The notes beneath the pieces were generated by a model, which saw only the letters and a program-made list of their open reading frames with translations, searched no databases and was not told the origin of the DNA. 64,000 nt of DNA from Owenia fusiformis (taxonomy: Eukaryota; Annelida; Polychaeta; Sabellida; Oweniidae), in NCBI GenBank assembly GCA_903813345.2, contig CAIIXF020000003.1, positions 21,282,931 to 21,346,930 on the forward strand. Reading direction: 5' to 3'. Numbering within the stretch: the stretch's first letter is position 1; every line of letters starts with the position of its first letter. Of this stretch, positions 36,701 through 50,200 are shown piece after piece. Both the position numbers and the translations under genes were made by a program.

Positions 36701-39700
36701 TCTATGTCCTAAAAACAAAGAGCAAATAATATGTAGTCAAATCAGAGGTGTTAATTGTAAACAAGAATTAAGAAAATATCATTAAAAAAAACGGAAAACC
36801 ATCAAATCAATGTTGATTTAGTTCAAAAATAGATTTCAGTTCTCTTACTAGGTTTGTGGTGAATATTTTTAAATCAAGTCATTCTTCTTATTATTACAAT
36901 TATACAGTGAATATACAGGGTTGAGATATATGGGAATGGTCATTCCTCAAACCCCCAAGGTTATCTGGAAATAAATAGCTAAACAGTACTTACAATGTGT
37001 AGTATAGGTTTGTTCTTGCTTAGGGTCAGCATACCTAGCCAGTGGCCCAAGTTCTTCAGGAGTGACCTATCTGAGAAGTTAGCCAGGCCTTTGTCACTAC
37101 GTAACAGCACCTTCAAGCATAAACACCAATACAGTGTATGTGTTATTCTACATTGATAAGCATTTGAAGTATATTCTGAATTCCATATACTAGATAGATC
37201 TACAACTGCTTTTTCATATGTCCTTTTGAAATGTACCTCTACTATTTAGATCACATTTGATGGTAGAACTTCATTAGCAGACATAGTAAGGCTGACTTGG
37301 GTGATATAATAGAATGTTACCCATAAAGATGTTCATACCTTGATGTTCCTTATAGTCTCGTCATTGACCATCTGAATAAAGTTCTTAAAGGGCAAGTTAT
37401 CGATGAAGCCTGCATAGAGTGTGTGGAAATTTGGCTCTATACTGGCACGTTTCATGACCAGGTACTGAGAGACCCAGGGTATGTACTCCTCTCCTACCTG
37501 CTCAACCATTTCCTCAGCCTGTAAATAGAGAATGAAATACTTTTGTTAACACATACTTTGTTTTGTAGCTACACACAATCATTGGCTGAGAGAATGGATA
37601 ACTAGACAATCTCTAAAATGTAAAATGAACTTTGTTTTTTAGATGTGATGGCCAAAGCTTTCGTTCATTTCTAATTCATCGCAGGAACTGTACTAACACT
37701 CACCTTCTGTGTCATGTTTAGCTGTGACAAGTTGTTGAAAATAAAGAAGACCCGATCTTGGATAGATTCTGGTGGAACAGCCACTTCCTCTTTGCCATCT
37801 GTCCCTGCGAGAAGAGTATCAATATTTGTTGCCCCTGCGATTGAAGGCTTACCAGATGGCATAGAGGTCATTGTTGATTTTGGTGTTGGCGTGCTACTAG
37901 TGGTTGCAGTTGCCGTGGTAACGGTTGATGTAGCAGTTGTAGTAGCACTCGTCATTATACTCGTAGTTGTGATTGTCGGAGTTCCAGCTGTCGATGGTGT
38001 CAAACTTCCAGATGATACAGAGCCCTGTGGTTTAAACGGGGGCTCCTGTGACCTGGCCCCATACTCTATGTATTCTATAAGGTGTGCTGGGAACTGGTTA
38101 AAGTGTGGAATAGCTGCTAGGTGTTGGCAATATTGGGGGTAATCCTTCAGTCTGGTTTGAAACTTGTCCAATGCAGCTATACCAAAGTAATATATTTTAG
38201 CCCCGAATGGCTTCCTCAAGGCCTCTAGTACATATCTTAGGGCGATTCCTAGTGCCATGTACCTGAAATAGGAACAAACACACCTAAATACATTTGAATT
38301 AAATTAAACATTAAACACAACTGAATCAATGTGTTAAGAAATGACAACCTTTTTACATACAGCACAACATAAGCTCAAACCTGACCCAGTTTACTTATTT
38401 ACATAATAGTTCAAGCATGTGCTCATTTTTGAAATATTGATAAAGTATAGAAGTGCATAGTCTGTGGGTTGAATGCACTTACGTGACGAGGCCTTGTTCT
38501 ATGATGCCACCAAACAACATAGCTGTAGTATGTAGCTCTTTGTCTGGGTACTGCGGGAAAAACTTGTATTCCTCAAACAAGTTACGCAGCATGCAGTTGA
38601 AAACATCCTAAAAACAAGACAGTTTGTTGAGTTTAGACAAACCGTACTTTTCATTTGTCTGGAAATTGTTGATAGACAGATGGATGAGAGGATGTTTCCA
38701 TTGGCTAATGTGAGCTAAAAATTGCAGTCTTGAAATCTACTAGCAATGCCTAAAAGCTAGGCAACTCTATAGAAACCTTCTCGAAATTTTAAATCAATAC
38801 AGTATATCAAGCGGTTTTCTGAAAATTCAGACTAAAATGTGATACATTACCCATCTACCATGCTGACCACAATGATGTACCTTTTTTAATAGTATAATTA
38901 AAGACAAATATTTATCATATAAATAAAGACTTACGATTTCTTTTTTGTTAGTTGAGTTTTTGAAATTCTTGAGCATTTCAAGGACTTCATCAATGGAGAT
39001 AGTTGGGTGAGGAGGGTGGTTGTAAATGCGCTGAAAGTAAGAGTTGGCCTCATCCTCAACCTCCTTGGAGAAAGACTGACTTTGTTGGTTGAACAGGTTG
39101 GCAATGTCGCCTCCTGTGGCTGCTCCTGCTGCTGTTGATGCTTGCCGCAGCCGCTCTGCTGTCTGTTGCTGCTTCAATGCAGCCTACAAGGCAACATTAA
39201 TTTCTTAATTCCAAGTTCTTATCTATTCAGGTTACACTGAGTGCAGAGTTTAGTTCGAAACTAACCTCTTAGTGTTCTCCACAAGATTTTTTCTCAATTG
39301 GGTGCAAAATTCTTGTTTTCACAATTCAGACCAAAATTGGTCAAAATATGTCCATTTTTCATGATTCAAGTGGGTGCTAATTGATTTTCAAGTGAGTGCA
39401 AGCCTGTTTTTAGAGTATCAGTGGGCTGGGCCCACTTGCTTTAAAGGGTTCCGATTAGCATCCCGTATAAAAACAATATGGCGGCTCCAGGCGAATCAAC
39501 TGGATCAGTCCATTTTTAAGAAATAAGGGGAGTTCTGTAAAATCCAGTTTATTGAAATTGTCTTTGAGATAAAGTAATCCGTTTATAATGATTTTGAGAA
39601 CGTTATCCAAAGAGTGATTGCGTTCAAAGAATACATGTACAACAGCCAATATAAATCCTTGTATTAGAAATCAGTTTGTCTTGCTTTGTTTCATTTGTAG

Positions 39701-42700
39701 GATATTTCATATGCCAAGCTGTGTGCTATTACGTTATGGGGAAATTTAGATGCCAATTTTTCCTTATTGTACACAAATAGAAGATCCTGAAACTTCACCC
39801 ATAAATGTGGAATTGATTTGTCAAAATAAAAATCACCCTTTTATAAATGTGTGACGATCTATAATATACTTATGCTATATAACAGTTAGAGGTGTTGACA
39901 CAACGACCTCAAACCTGTGAACCCTTGAGTATTATTCCGGGATCGGGCCTTTTATACTAAACGGTGAGCAACACCAGAAACGAGCGTTCGATTTGCTAAA
40001 CGATATGCGTCACCCTTTAAGGCTGGGGAGATCACAGCCTCTGGATATGTTAAATAATTTCAAGTCTTAATTGATCTTGAGATTACTAATGTATATGAAC
40101 TACTAACCTGTGCACTCATGGAGCCAAGAGATGGTGTGGCTAGAGATGGTGTTGGTCTGTTACCCAAACCTGTGGACAGACCCCCTCCAATGTTTAAACC
40201 TAAAATACAATTAGCACTATTAACTATTAAATAAACAATGAAATGTTAATATTACAAATATGAATCAACAAGACATTAAAGTGAACCAAAACATGCATTC
40301 ATATTTCTAAAATTCAACCTGGTGTATTTTGCATTTTCCTCTTCGCGCTCTAAATGAAACTGCATTCAATATTGTTGCGGGTTGCCACAAAATTGTTCAG
40401 TTAAAAATCAAAATTCCCTTATTTTTCCGCGATTCATGCATGAAATTCAGAGACCAAAGCATTTTTCTATTCACAAATTATCCAAGTTAAAGGGACTTAT
40501 GCTTAATGGGTTGATGTTCTATATTGGTTTCATATAATTTATTAAAAAATATATGTGCTTTGTTGTCACTGACCTTGTATCTGTGATGTTATGGACTGCA
40601 TTGTGTTAAACCCACCAGCACTGGGCAATGACCCTGCACCCGCACCCACTGAGTGAGGTATTTGTGGGGGTTGACTGCTGGTAGGGAGGGGCGGGAAAAC
40701 TTTGGCAGGGGAGCCTTGGCTGGTTGTCAATCCTGGAAGGCTGACAGGGAAACCAGGGGTTGCAGAGATGGATGTTCCACCAAAACCTGCTAGGGCATTG
40801 ATGCCACTTAGTTGTTCCATCTAGAATAAATAAAACCAATTAAAAGAATGCTGAAAGGTGAGGGCAACATATTAAATGTATGAAAATATCAACAATCAAT
40901 CCCTATTACACACTGTACTACCCTATTACACAATGACACACTTATTAGACACCAATTATGAAAGGTGGGGGCAACATATTAAATGTATGAAAATATCAAC
41001 AATCAATCCCTATTACACACTGTACTACCCTATTACACAATGACACACTTGCTCTTATTAGACATCATACTTAAATGGAACAGAACAATGCTACAAGAAT
41101 AAGAGAGAAAAGCTAAAATGACTTACAGGGTTTGTGATTGGTCCACTGATGGCGGGTGAAGGGCCAGGTGGCGCTATAGGCTTAGCACCCACAACTCCTG
41201 GTGCAGCCTGACGTGGCTGGCGCATTATCACATTAGCATTAGCTACCATTGTCAATATAGACTCTGCTAGTTCTTGTGTTACATTCCTAGAGAAAAAAAT
41301 ATGACAGATAATGACACAGTGCAAACTTTTCATTTAAAGTAGATATTCTGATGGGCAACGTAAAAGAGTAGTTTAGATTACCTTTGATCAATTAAATGGA
41401 ATAACAACAATAATTTTCTTGATACATGATCCTCAAAGTGAGGTTGGCCTAGTTGGGAAATTATAGCCACTTTGACCATATTAATTTCAGGTCTATAGAT
41501 TAGGCAAATCACTTGTCCTATTCAGCATATATCAGATTTTAACACTACTTACTGAGCACAAGCCTGTAAACATGCCAGCATGATGGCTAGAGTATCTGGG
41601 GGCAGTTGCTGACTTTTGTTTTGACTAGGGTCATCCTTTATGGCTCCTACCAACTGTGGACATCTTCGCTTCAGGAAGTTCACTGATGCCTGGATGAATG
41701 GCTCCTATAACAGAGGTTTTATGCAAATTACAGAGAAGAAAAAGATCATATAAGTTGAGTTAAAATGGTTTAAGTTATAATGAAAGATAATGGAGAAAAC
41801 CATTTATAACTTGCCAAACAGCAATACAGCAAATATAAGAAGGCATTAAGAAGAAGAAAAATGTCTCCACATACTGCTTGTTACAGACAGTGACCATTGA
41901 ACACAAACCACTGTCAACCACTTTTTGAGGTGACATAACCAGTCCAGAAAACAGATAATGTCTAAGTTCTCAACTTACACCATGTTCTCTTATTTTATCA
42001 GAGAGCCATTTGTCCAGTTTCAGGTATTCCCTCCTTGAAGCCAGACAAGCCAGATCTATCACAAAGGCAAATGGTGTGGCATTCAATAACATAGAAAGAG
42101 CCTTTAAGTCTTGAGCCACGTCTAATATCCGTGAAAGTCTTGATTGATCATGGTGGTCCCCGCGCATGTACCACTCAGCCATGCTGTGCATTATCAGTGT
42201 GCGTATGGTCGTGGATTGACCCTGACAGTGCCAGGCATAGTGTAACACTATCGCAGAGTTGGGGTGGTTACCCAGAAATATTGGCATCAAATTGGAGATC
42301 AATTCATGCTTCAATGTGTTCCATGATGGCTGAAATACAGAAATATAGAATTGAGGAAACTAGTTTGGAAATAAAATCACATATGTCGTCAATTTTCTCT
42401 CAAATGTAAGAGAAATTTTAAAAAAACAAAATAAATTAGTTTTACTAGCTTTCTGTATTTTTTAATTTTCTATTTTTCTATTTATTTCATATCTTAAGTT
42501 TGTAGTTAGCAATACCATTATACTACATATACTAATAATACTACATAACCTTATACCGCCAAGGTTTGAACAACATATTTTTAAATAGATGTGTTAAAGC
42601 TTGACTGTAGGACTGAACTTACTGTTATCTGTAAGAGAGCTAGGACCAACATGTCTGGACAATGCTGTATAGGGAACTTGAATAGTTCGGAGACAGTTTG

Positions 42701-45700
42701 ATAGTGGCCTGCTTCACACAGGCGTAGTAAGGTCTCTACCAGATCGAGGGACTTCCTGAAATATCAATACAAATAAGATACAAACACCTTCGGGGCAAAA
42801 TTGTATAATAGAAAGTATTAATATAAAAGATTGAACCATGGCCCAATAAAATACATCAATTGAGAATTATTTTAATATTTCACAGAAGTCAACTTACCAT
42901 GTGGCTATTTCCCTGTTCTCATCATCAGGCGGAGTTTTCAGTATGTCTATTACGACTGTGTGACACGGGTAGTCGGCAAAACAGAACACATCATGGTGCC
43001 GCAGTGAATGATTGATCCAAGAGAGCTGCAATGGAATATGTTGATTTTAGAGCATATAACTACACTCCAAAGCAAAGGGCCTGATGTTTTCTGTTATAAG
43101 GTGCCTAGTAAATGTGATCACAGTTTTAATTACAAATTTAACTAGCTACTTTTGTTGTTGGGCTAATATATAATGAGCATTCTCCATTTTACCTGGCCTT
43201 CTGTATTTTTCCAAGGTCTGTACAATAATTCTATGGGGAAGACATCTTGTAATCCACGGAACAAAGCCTGGACGAGCAGACGTAACCCCGACTTCCCAAG
43301 AACAATGAATCCTGGGTGATCCAGTTCACTCACAACATCACGCCAGTTCAAATGAGGAGCCTGAATCACAATATTCCAAATTAATAATTGGGCTTTTATT
43401 CATTGTGATGGCTTAGTAGGTATATATGTTAGTACTTCCGTTTACAATCATAGTAATCAAGTCAATCAAATAATCATAATTTTCCAGTAAAATATCAGTT
43501 TGACAGACACATCAGTTTCATTGATATGATTAAAAACAAGGTTTCGCAGAATATGTTTAAAAGGTCAATATAGTTTTCAACATACCAGATCCAGGACAAC
43601 TTGCACAAAGATGTCAACGTTCCATGTGCTGATTCCACTAGATTCTGACTTGTCTTTATCATTCCACTGGGAGTTCATAGACTGAAATAAAGGACAATAT
43701 AAAATACATTTGACAATTAAATGCTTTGATCCTAAAATATAAACACCAAACTGAATTTTGAAAATTTGTGATATTATAGAGAGAGAGTCCTTTGAACAAA
43801 CAAGGTACTTAATACAAGACATAAGGACATAAATAACGCAAAAAACTATGGATGGGAATTTACTCTTGTAAAAATGTTCATATTTCCAGGTGACTACCAG
43901 TACCAAGTGTACCAGGTGATCTTTTGTCACAAAACAGCATCGAAGAGTTTATCTAGATATTCAAACCACAGCATTTGATTCAAAAATACCATCTGTATAA
44001 ATATATTTATTTACCTCCTTAAAACACCAATATGTAGACCCTTATAATTGGGGGGTAAAAATTCATATATTTTGAACTAAATTTTCTACCTGTATTGGTA
44101 TTTGGTCAGTTAGGCCAGTAGGCGTTCGGGCCATCATTCCTAGAACTCTAGCTATAGAGGGGGCTGTGATCTCTCGAGCTCCAAACTGCACCAGGGTCTG
44201 ACGACATTCATCAATGCTAGAGAAGAAATAATGATAGAATTAAAAATACTGAAATACTTTTCTCAGGTGGGGGGGTTGGGCAAATATATGTATTTTTCAT
44301 ATTGCAACATATTTTCATAATGTTCTGAGTTATTTCCACATTTTTCCTACAATTGATACCAGATTTTACCATTAACATTTTGGTTGCATTGATGGATGTT
44401 GTAGAGATCAAGAGGCAAACATATCCTTTTTTCAGAAAGAGGCTTCTTAGAATATCATAAAAATTACTTTGCTGTGCAACTGTAGCCAGATTCCAATAGC
44501 ATGTCTGCTAAAGAGCCTTCCATCATGGTTTTTGACATGTTTATACCCTCAGAGGATATGCTCTTTTCCAGTACAAGATCTTGCGCTTCAGGAAATAATA
44601 GAGGGGCAAGGATCACTGGTACCCTTACACGGGGAAAATCTGAAAAAATAATTTTGATGAATTAATGTTTAAAGTAACAGCATTGTATGATCATGAGCAA
44701 CAAAACTGACACACTCGAGCACATGTCTCTTCTAAATATATATTGTGTGATGAAAAATTAACCATACAAAAGAAATGCTAAATTGAAGATATGCTCTTAA
44801 ATTGATTTATTTAAATTCCAGCGTGGTTTCTTAGATTTCCAGCAAATAGAGACAACAGGAAAAGAAAGATATGGAACTATTATGCTGATTATCTTCAGAT
44901 ATACTTTTCTGATTTGAAACAAGGACATGTTATGAAAGAGTCTACTCTCAAAAGATACTGGTTACCTTTTCTGAGTGCTTCTAAAAATGCTTCCTTCTGC
45001 TCGGGCGTGATACCAGACTGATCTTTCTGTGTTAACAAGAGATGTAGCAGTTCGATGGGAGCGTCGTGCAGGCCACCTTCAGCAACGGAATCTATGGGTA
45101 GAAAATGCAAATAAATTCAACCACATTGCCTTTCCTATTTCTATTTTACATATTTATCGTATTTCAAATATGTAGTGGGAGTGTTCATTTTATAAAATAT
45201 TACTTTCATTTTCATTCTGAAAGTGTACATGCATTTAATGTTAAATATTTCAGTATTAATGAATATAAAAAATACCTGGCTTACCTCTATCGATATAAGA
45301 CCTGACAAGATCTGGCAAATTTTGCTTCAAGAACTGCTGTGCACAGTTGGTGGTTTCTGGGTTTGATGAATGTAGAAGTGCTAGACTGAATGCAATCTCC
45401 TGAACATGGGACAGCTTCAGAACTCTACTGATTTGTGATATCAATTGTGTGGAGGGCCGGATACTCTATAGTTGAAATGAATCATTTCAATATGTCATTC
45501 ATAAAATGACTATAGAAGACAAGGCATTAACATGCAAAAGTCACCAACTGCCATTTGTTACATTTATTACAGACAAAAAAAAGTTGGAGACTATAAAAAT
45601 CTCATCAATTCTGGTGATGACGTAACAACAAAAAGTTTAACTTTGTAAAATCTGCCTTCTTTCTCTAATTTTGAGCATTGATTTCTGTACATCTATAACT

Positions 45701-46634
45701 CTATCTATTCCATCATTTTCTAGCATCTTTCCCTTCACAGAGATCAACAATATTATTAGTTCAACAAGTTAAGCCCAATACCACGGCTTTCATTTATTAA
45801 TCTGAGTGTTCTTGTTGCGGTGGTTGGGTTAAACTTCTGTGCTATGGTTGCAAATTCTTACGATCAGTTAATTATAAAACGCGCATAGATTTCCATGCGC
45901 TGCTATAGGCCACCATTAGAATATTTTGCATCAAGGGCCGAATAGGCACGGATGTTAAACCTAGGGTGGGCCACATGATATGTCATCAGATAAGAAATAA
46001 GGCCCAGACTAGGTTTAACTTGTTGAACTACAATATTATGAAACTTACCTTCTGTTGGTGCAGAGGGTTGTCAACTGCGTAACACAGAATAGACACAAAG
46101 TTAGGCTTGGTAATTAACAGGGATGACTCTTGGATTAAATACTGGATCTGGTGGTAATCCTTCCCTGTTGTTTTACCATCACCTGAGAAGTCAACGTTAG
46201 AAAACAGACACCGTAACAAGTGCCGCTCTGCCTCCGCACCGTGATTCGTTACAAGCTAAAATGAACAGGAAGATAATCATGGAACCCATTTTGGTCGATC
46301 AAATAGTTGTTAGCGTTGAAATACAGACGATGCAAATGGTAATCCATATGCATTTATATTATTCAACATAATGACAAATAATAATCATAAATGAATCACA
46401 GATAAAAATCTGGTGATGAAATGAAGAAACAAAGAATAAGTGCATGAAGTGTGGAAATCGATTTTATGGGTTAGATACGAATAATCCAAATAATATTTAC
46501 TGAATCTAAATCATGCAGGAGGTACTACTTACATTTGATATATCTGATATACTTGATTTGTAGTTTTTCTTCGTCAAATTAGCCACTGAATAAGTTATTT
46601 GAGACAACGCAAAGGACAACGAGTCTAAATTCAT
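28253..46634 (-). CDS. CNOT1: CCR4-NOT transcription complex subunit 1, complete, 37 coding exons
   Basis: This is the scaffold of the CCR4-NOT deadenylase, which shortens poly(A) tails in the cytoplasm and docks CAF1/CCR4, CNOT2/3, CNOT9 and RNA-binding adaptors. I traced 37 exons with GT/AG borders. Their lengths sum to 7242 nt (2413 aa plus stop), close to 2376 aa in human. The first residues [15 protein letters not shown] match the family's conserved start, and the ATG at 46634 is taken for that reason. Similarity is continuous to the C-terminal NOT1 domain (for example [19 protein letters not shown] in exon 36). Low-complexity Ser/Thr/Pro segments in exons 13-15, 18 and 22 are inter-domain linkers. 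The last exon carries a divergent tail of about 32 residues. All junction phases agree, with no break, so the gene looks functional. It is divergently paired with the USP gene. Confidence 0.98.
28925..28996 (-). repeat. 32-bp tandem repeat carrying duplicated donor of CNOT1 exon 36
   Basis: The true donor of exon 36 (minus strand AAGTAAGTTTATGTTACACA) is repeated downstream with a 32-bp period (AAACTTAC on the plus strand at 28925, 28957 and 28989). Each copy keeps a good GTAAGT. Confidence 0.8.
30685..30905. repeat. Degenerate tandem repeat of about 40 bp in a CNOT1 intron
   Basis: Five or six diverged units around AAAAAGGTCCCTTCATAGCC and TTTATTTACACT, in the intron between exons 32 and 33. 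No coding signal. Confidence 0.7.
31317..31452 (+). repeat. Dispersed SINE-like repeat, copy 3
   Basis: The fullest copy: GGCATTGACATG, CCACCTGCCATTTGTTACAG, GCTGAACATCAG, then GACTATAACAATATGTCACC and GGTGGGGTACATA. It lies in the CNOT1 intron between exons 31 and 32, antisense to the gene. Confidence 0.65.
33932..35524 (-). CDS. CNOT1: CNOT1 exons 24-27: CNOT9-binding and connector region
   Basis: Exons: 35369-35524, 34907-35152, 34584-34715 and 33932-34278 (about residues 1452-1744). [20 protein letters not shown] in exon 25 is nearly invariant in animals. Exon 26 carries [13 protein letters not shown]. The intron after exon 26 holds nothing recognisable. Confidence 0.95.
35690..37518 (-). 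CDS. CNOT1: CNOT1 exons 19-23: CAF1-binding MIF4G and start of CNOT9-binding domain
   Basis: Exons: 37339-37518, 36994-37110, 36598-36708, 35989-36417 and 35690-35830 (about residues 1126-1451). [19 protein letters not shown] and [19 protein letters not shown] are hallmark MIF4G stretches. Exon 22 begins [19 protein letters not shown] and has a Thr/Ser/Pro-rich insert. Exon 23 ([19 protein letters not shown]) opens the CNOT9-binding region. Confidence 0.95.
37704..41286 (-). CDS. CNOT1: CNOT1 exons 13-18: linker, TTP-binding domain and start of MIF4G
   Basis: Exons: 41127-41286, 40574-40820, 40108-40199, 38935-39183, 38483-38607 and 37704-38262 (about residues 648-1125). Exons 13-15 are rich in Gly, Pro, Ser and Ala and are poorly conserved. 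Exon 16 enters the conserved MIF4G-like domain ([18 protein letters not shown]), which in human binds tristetraprolin-type adaptors. Exon 18 ends in the conserved [14 protein letters not shown], the start of the CAF1-binding MIF4G, after a Thr/Ser-rich stretch of about 60 residues. Confidence 0.95.
40853..41065. repeat. 107-bp tandem duplication in a CNOT1 intron
   Basis: Two nearly identical copies start GAAAGGTGRGGGCAACATAT at 40853 and 40960, in the intron between exons 13 and 14. The near identity means the duplication is recent. Confidence 0.85.
41553..46634 (-). CDS. CNOT1: CNOT1 exons 1-12: N-terminal HEAT-repeat region
   Basis: Exons: 46533-46634, 46049-46255, 45285-45465, 44966-45091, 44468-44639, 44090-44216, 43586-43681, 43193-43360, 42898-43025, 42623-42755, 41979-42329 and 41553-41704 (residues 1 to about 647). 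This is the helical-repeat N-terminal arm, which in the human protein binds CNOT10/CNOT11. The most conserved part is exon 11 ([20 protein letters not shown], then AEWYMRG). Confidence 0.95.
41841..41940 (+). repeat. Dispersed SINE-like repeat, copy 4 (degenerate)
   Basis: A weaker match (GGCATTAAG, TGCTTGTTACAGACAGTGA, CCACTTTTTGAGGTGACATAA) in the CNOT1 intron between exons 11 and 12. Confidence 0.4.
45518..45629 (+). repeat. Dispersed SINE-like repeat, copy 5
   Basis: Contains GGCATTAACATGCAAAAG, CCAACTGCCATTTGTTACA, GTTGGAGACTATAAAAAT and CTGGTGATGACGTAAC, in the CNOT1 intron between exons 2 and 3. The middle is shortened compared with copy 3. Confidence 0.6.
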
Positions 46635-47132
46635 ACTTCCATTTATAATACAACGAAAGCCTCAAATTGAATTGAAGCCTTCTGATTTCTGTTCCAATAG
46701 TGTCCCTGAAATTTTAGCTCTGTTCTGAATCCAAAACGATTATCTATATGGCCCCACATGAGTACAAATTTGCGATATTTTTACAAAATTTGACTCCTCA
46801 TTTCTTCAGCCATATTGGATTCTCTCTCTGGAAAGTTCGGTAATTTCCGGAAAGACATCGAGATTCGGGAATTTGAAAATGGCGGGAAATTCAAATCGGC
46901 AAATATCTTTATTTTTTCGCATTTTCTATTCATTAGGTCTTTTTCATGATATATTAGGGTTGATGAGAATATCATTAATATTTCTTGCTGACGTTTTGTC
47001 TGTCAAAGAACGTATTTTATGTCAAAACTCACAAAATAATTTCGCTATAGCGGTTGAAATTTTGTTTACAGTTCTAATCAGAAAATCAGGTCAAGTAAAA
47101 ACAGCAGATATTTTTGTTCTCTACATTATATC
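46635..47132. promoter_or_regulatory. Head-to-head promoter interval between CNOT1 and the USP gene
   Basis: Only 498 bases separate the two divergent start codons. The interval must hold both 5' untranslated regions and probably a shared bidirectional promoter. AAAATGGCGGGAAA at 46876-46889 combines a YY1-like ATGGCGG core with an E2F-like GGCGGGAA. A second CCATATTGG-type box sits near 46811. No clear TATA box is placed for either gene. The site calls are by eye only. Confidence 0.5.
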
Positions 47133-47253
47133 ATGTTTAGCAAGAAAAAGAAAGAAGACGATCCAGCAGTACTGCATCCAAGTCAAAACGATGATTCCAG
47201 GGTCGTAGTCATTCCAATTGATGAGAGTCAGCATGCAGAGACAGCATTTGATT
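47133..47253 (+). CDS. USP constant exon 1 (start, beta-1, alpha-1)
   Basis: Encodes 40 residues, then the first base of a Trp codon (donor T|GTAAGT). A Lys-rich start (MFSKKKKEDD) is followed by the beta-1 strand and the DES(Q)HA motif typical of USPs. Any of the five exon 2 versions supplies GG to complete the Trp. Confidence 0.93.
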
Positions 47254-50200
47254 GTAAGTTGATCAAAATTGATTTTTCTTGTTTTTCAATTCATCACGAT
47301 AAAGAAGGTCATAATGTCACGTTCACCTATATTTCAACAGCAGTCATCAATGTCTACCATGTAGAAGAAGTTGTTTATCACAAGATTACGGATATTTACA
47401 GGAAAAATAAAAAACACAAATTATCCCATATTTCTTGATCAGACATACCGTACAAGGTCAGCACCATCTATCTTATACCCATGGGCGTAGCCAGGGGGAT
47501 TGGGATGCGACCACAAATTATAGTTTGAAATCATTAGAATGCACTACAATGTTTATTAAAAAAAATTCCTGTACCCCACTTTTTGGGGCTCGCTTGCACA
47601 CAGTGATGCAAACCCAAAAATTTGCAACCCCCCTGACATTTGTTAGCCCCTGCTACACCTCATATATGTATACACCTGAGATCCGGTAACTTAAAGTAAT
47701 AAATCCCATCCGCCCATAAATTATCTTTCAAAAATCCCCAGGGATTTTGTCATTTGAGACATCTTCACCAAGAGATTTGGGGAACCACACTATGCATTTA
47801 TTAGAGAGAATACGGCATAGGATAGATGGTGCTAACCTTGGAGACATAGGCCTATACAAAAAATTATTTTGTAGGCCCCTATCTCTGATCCAATAGAAGT
47901 TTTCAGTACCTGTACCTGTTACTTCCATGCATGTTCTGCAGAGTGCATGTATATTATATATCCAATATCTAAGAATCCTGGATATACAAACTCTACTAAG
48001 TGAAAGGAATTGGAGTGGAGTTGAACTCCATGTACATTTATATACACATGTCTTGTAATAATTATTGTTAACCCTCATACTCTCTTGTTATGATATATTA
48101 TTTTACAGGGTATGTAGAAAATGCCAAAAAGGAAAATGATGTCCTAAAAATTGTACATTGCATGGACATAGTACCAGAAGCTGAATATCACCCTCATGGA
48201 TATATGTCATTTAGAAATACTCGTAAGAAGTATATATAGAGGCAATCAATGTTCAAGCCAGTCAATGTACATGTAATAAGCTTCACTAACTTGTTCATAG
48301 ATTTAGAGCCAGTTTAGGAAATTTTACTCTTTGACTTCAGGGTGTTCCACCTCAGTTTATTTCAAACATAAATGAGGCCCTGAATCTGGAAACTGTTTTT
48401 TAGATGTACATGCATTCTAGCTTTTGCGCTCTAAATGTGCATTTATTGACAAAACTCTTATGAAGAGGCAGTGTTCAAGCATGAATATATTCACAAATCA
48501 CATATGCAGGAGACAAGTTTATTTTTCAAAACAATTCATATGAAAATCATAAACCCAAATTATAACCCTGTCAAGTCTCGTGACAAATAGAGTAAAATGG
48601 TAAATAGCTAAAAAGAACTTCAAAAACATTGAACTTGCTGTACAAAAAGCGGAAGCCCATGAATGTCAAATTTTAAAATATTGAGAAAGAAATGTTCGCA
48701 TATTATCTCTCATCAAGTGAAAATTACCTGGACCAAAATCAAGATGATTTAATCCAAAAATTATTAACCATGATATAGTGCAGCTTTATTCATGTTGTGG
48801 TGCATTACAAACTACATGTTATGCATGAATTTCAGACATGCTTTTTAAACTGTCACCCATGTTGCTGCATCGTATATGATCCCTCTCTCTTTCCAATGGT
48901 ATATATCCCATAAACATGACCATTGTGATATTTTGTCTTCAAAAGGGTATATGAAGAATGTACGTAAGGGGACTGATAAGTTGAAGTTGGTTCATTGTTA
49001 TGAACCACCTCCCCCTCCCGCATCAAGTTACCCTGCCTTCCGAACTACAAATCGTAAGTATACAGACCCCTTGGTTTATCAACAAAATACTCTGAACCCC
49101 ACAAACCCAAGGGATATACAACATGTACTATGCACTTTATCTTTCAGGAGTATCCCCGCCTTGCATGGAATCTTTTGTTTAAGCTTTTTATTAATTTTGT
49201 GTTCTTTAGTTTAGTTTTGAATTTCTTAGCCAGCTGACTTTAACTGACAGTGCATGTGAATTTATACATATTATCTACTGGTAGAAAGGTCATTTGCAGG
49301 TGATTTAAGGTGAAGTATTTGTTTGGGTCAGTGCCACATGTGCCACTTGTTTGAGTACCATTTGAGTGTCATTTGAGTTGGATCAAGAATTGAGTCCTGG
49401 TTTGCTTTTTACAAGGATGAATTTGTAAAAAATAATTTTATTTCTAAAATAAGATTTTGACTTTGGACTATTGATTGCAGTTCATGTATACATGGAGATA
49501 TAGATTCTGTTATAACATGACACTTCTTGTGTTTTGGAGGTGACCTCGTAGAAGCTCTAGACTTGCTTATCTGTCAACTCTACTTCACCTTTATGAGACA
49601 AAACTACACCTTATCATCTGTACAAACATGTACAACACATGTGATACATCAAGAAATTGAAAAAAAAAAGTTTTCAGAATTCTTATGACAAAGCCCATTT
49701 TATTGATCTAAAGTAATTCTAGTTGAACTAGAATTCCAACTAGAATCTACAGTAAAACCTAAGTATAACACCTTTGGTACATCTAAAAAGTGTTCATAGA
49801 AGGTGCTCCACTTATAGAGGTTCATTTAACATGGAATCAGTTGGTTTTGGTCTTGGTACAGAAGTGTTTCACTTCTCGGGGTGTTCCACATTCTTTTTTG
49901 GCCATGTAATATGTCAATTTTTGTCTATGCTAGATTTGTTTACATGCGTGCTGACCATTGGATTCAAAAATTATTTTGGCATTGTTAGATTTATGCTTCA
50001 CTAGCAGATTTCTGCCTGTAATCGCAATTTTAAGTTCATTCTTAACCATGGTGACCAAAAGTCATCATCAAATTCCATCTATCCTTATTGTTGTTAGTAA
50101 CCATAGTAACAGTTACCGAAGCCTTTTTAGTGTTTCAGCTTCTGTAAGGAACAGTTGTATAACAATTATCTCTACCCTGGTCTCTCTGGCAAAGACTTCT

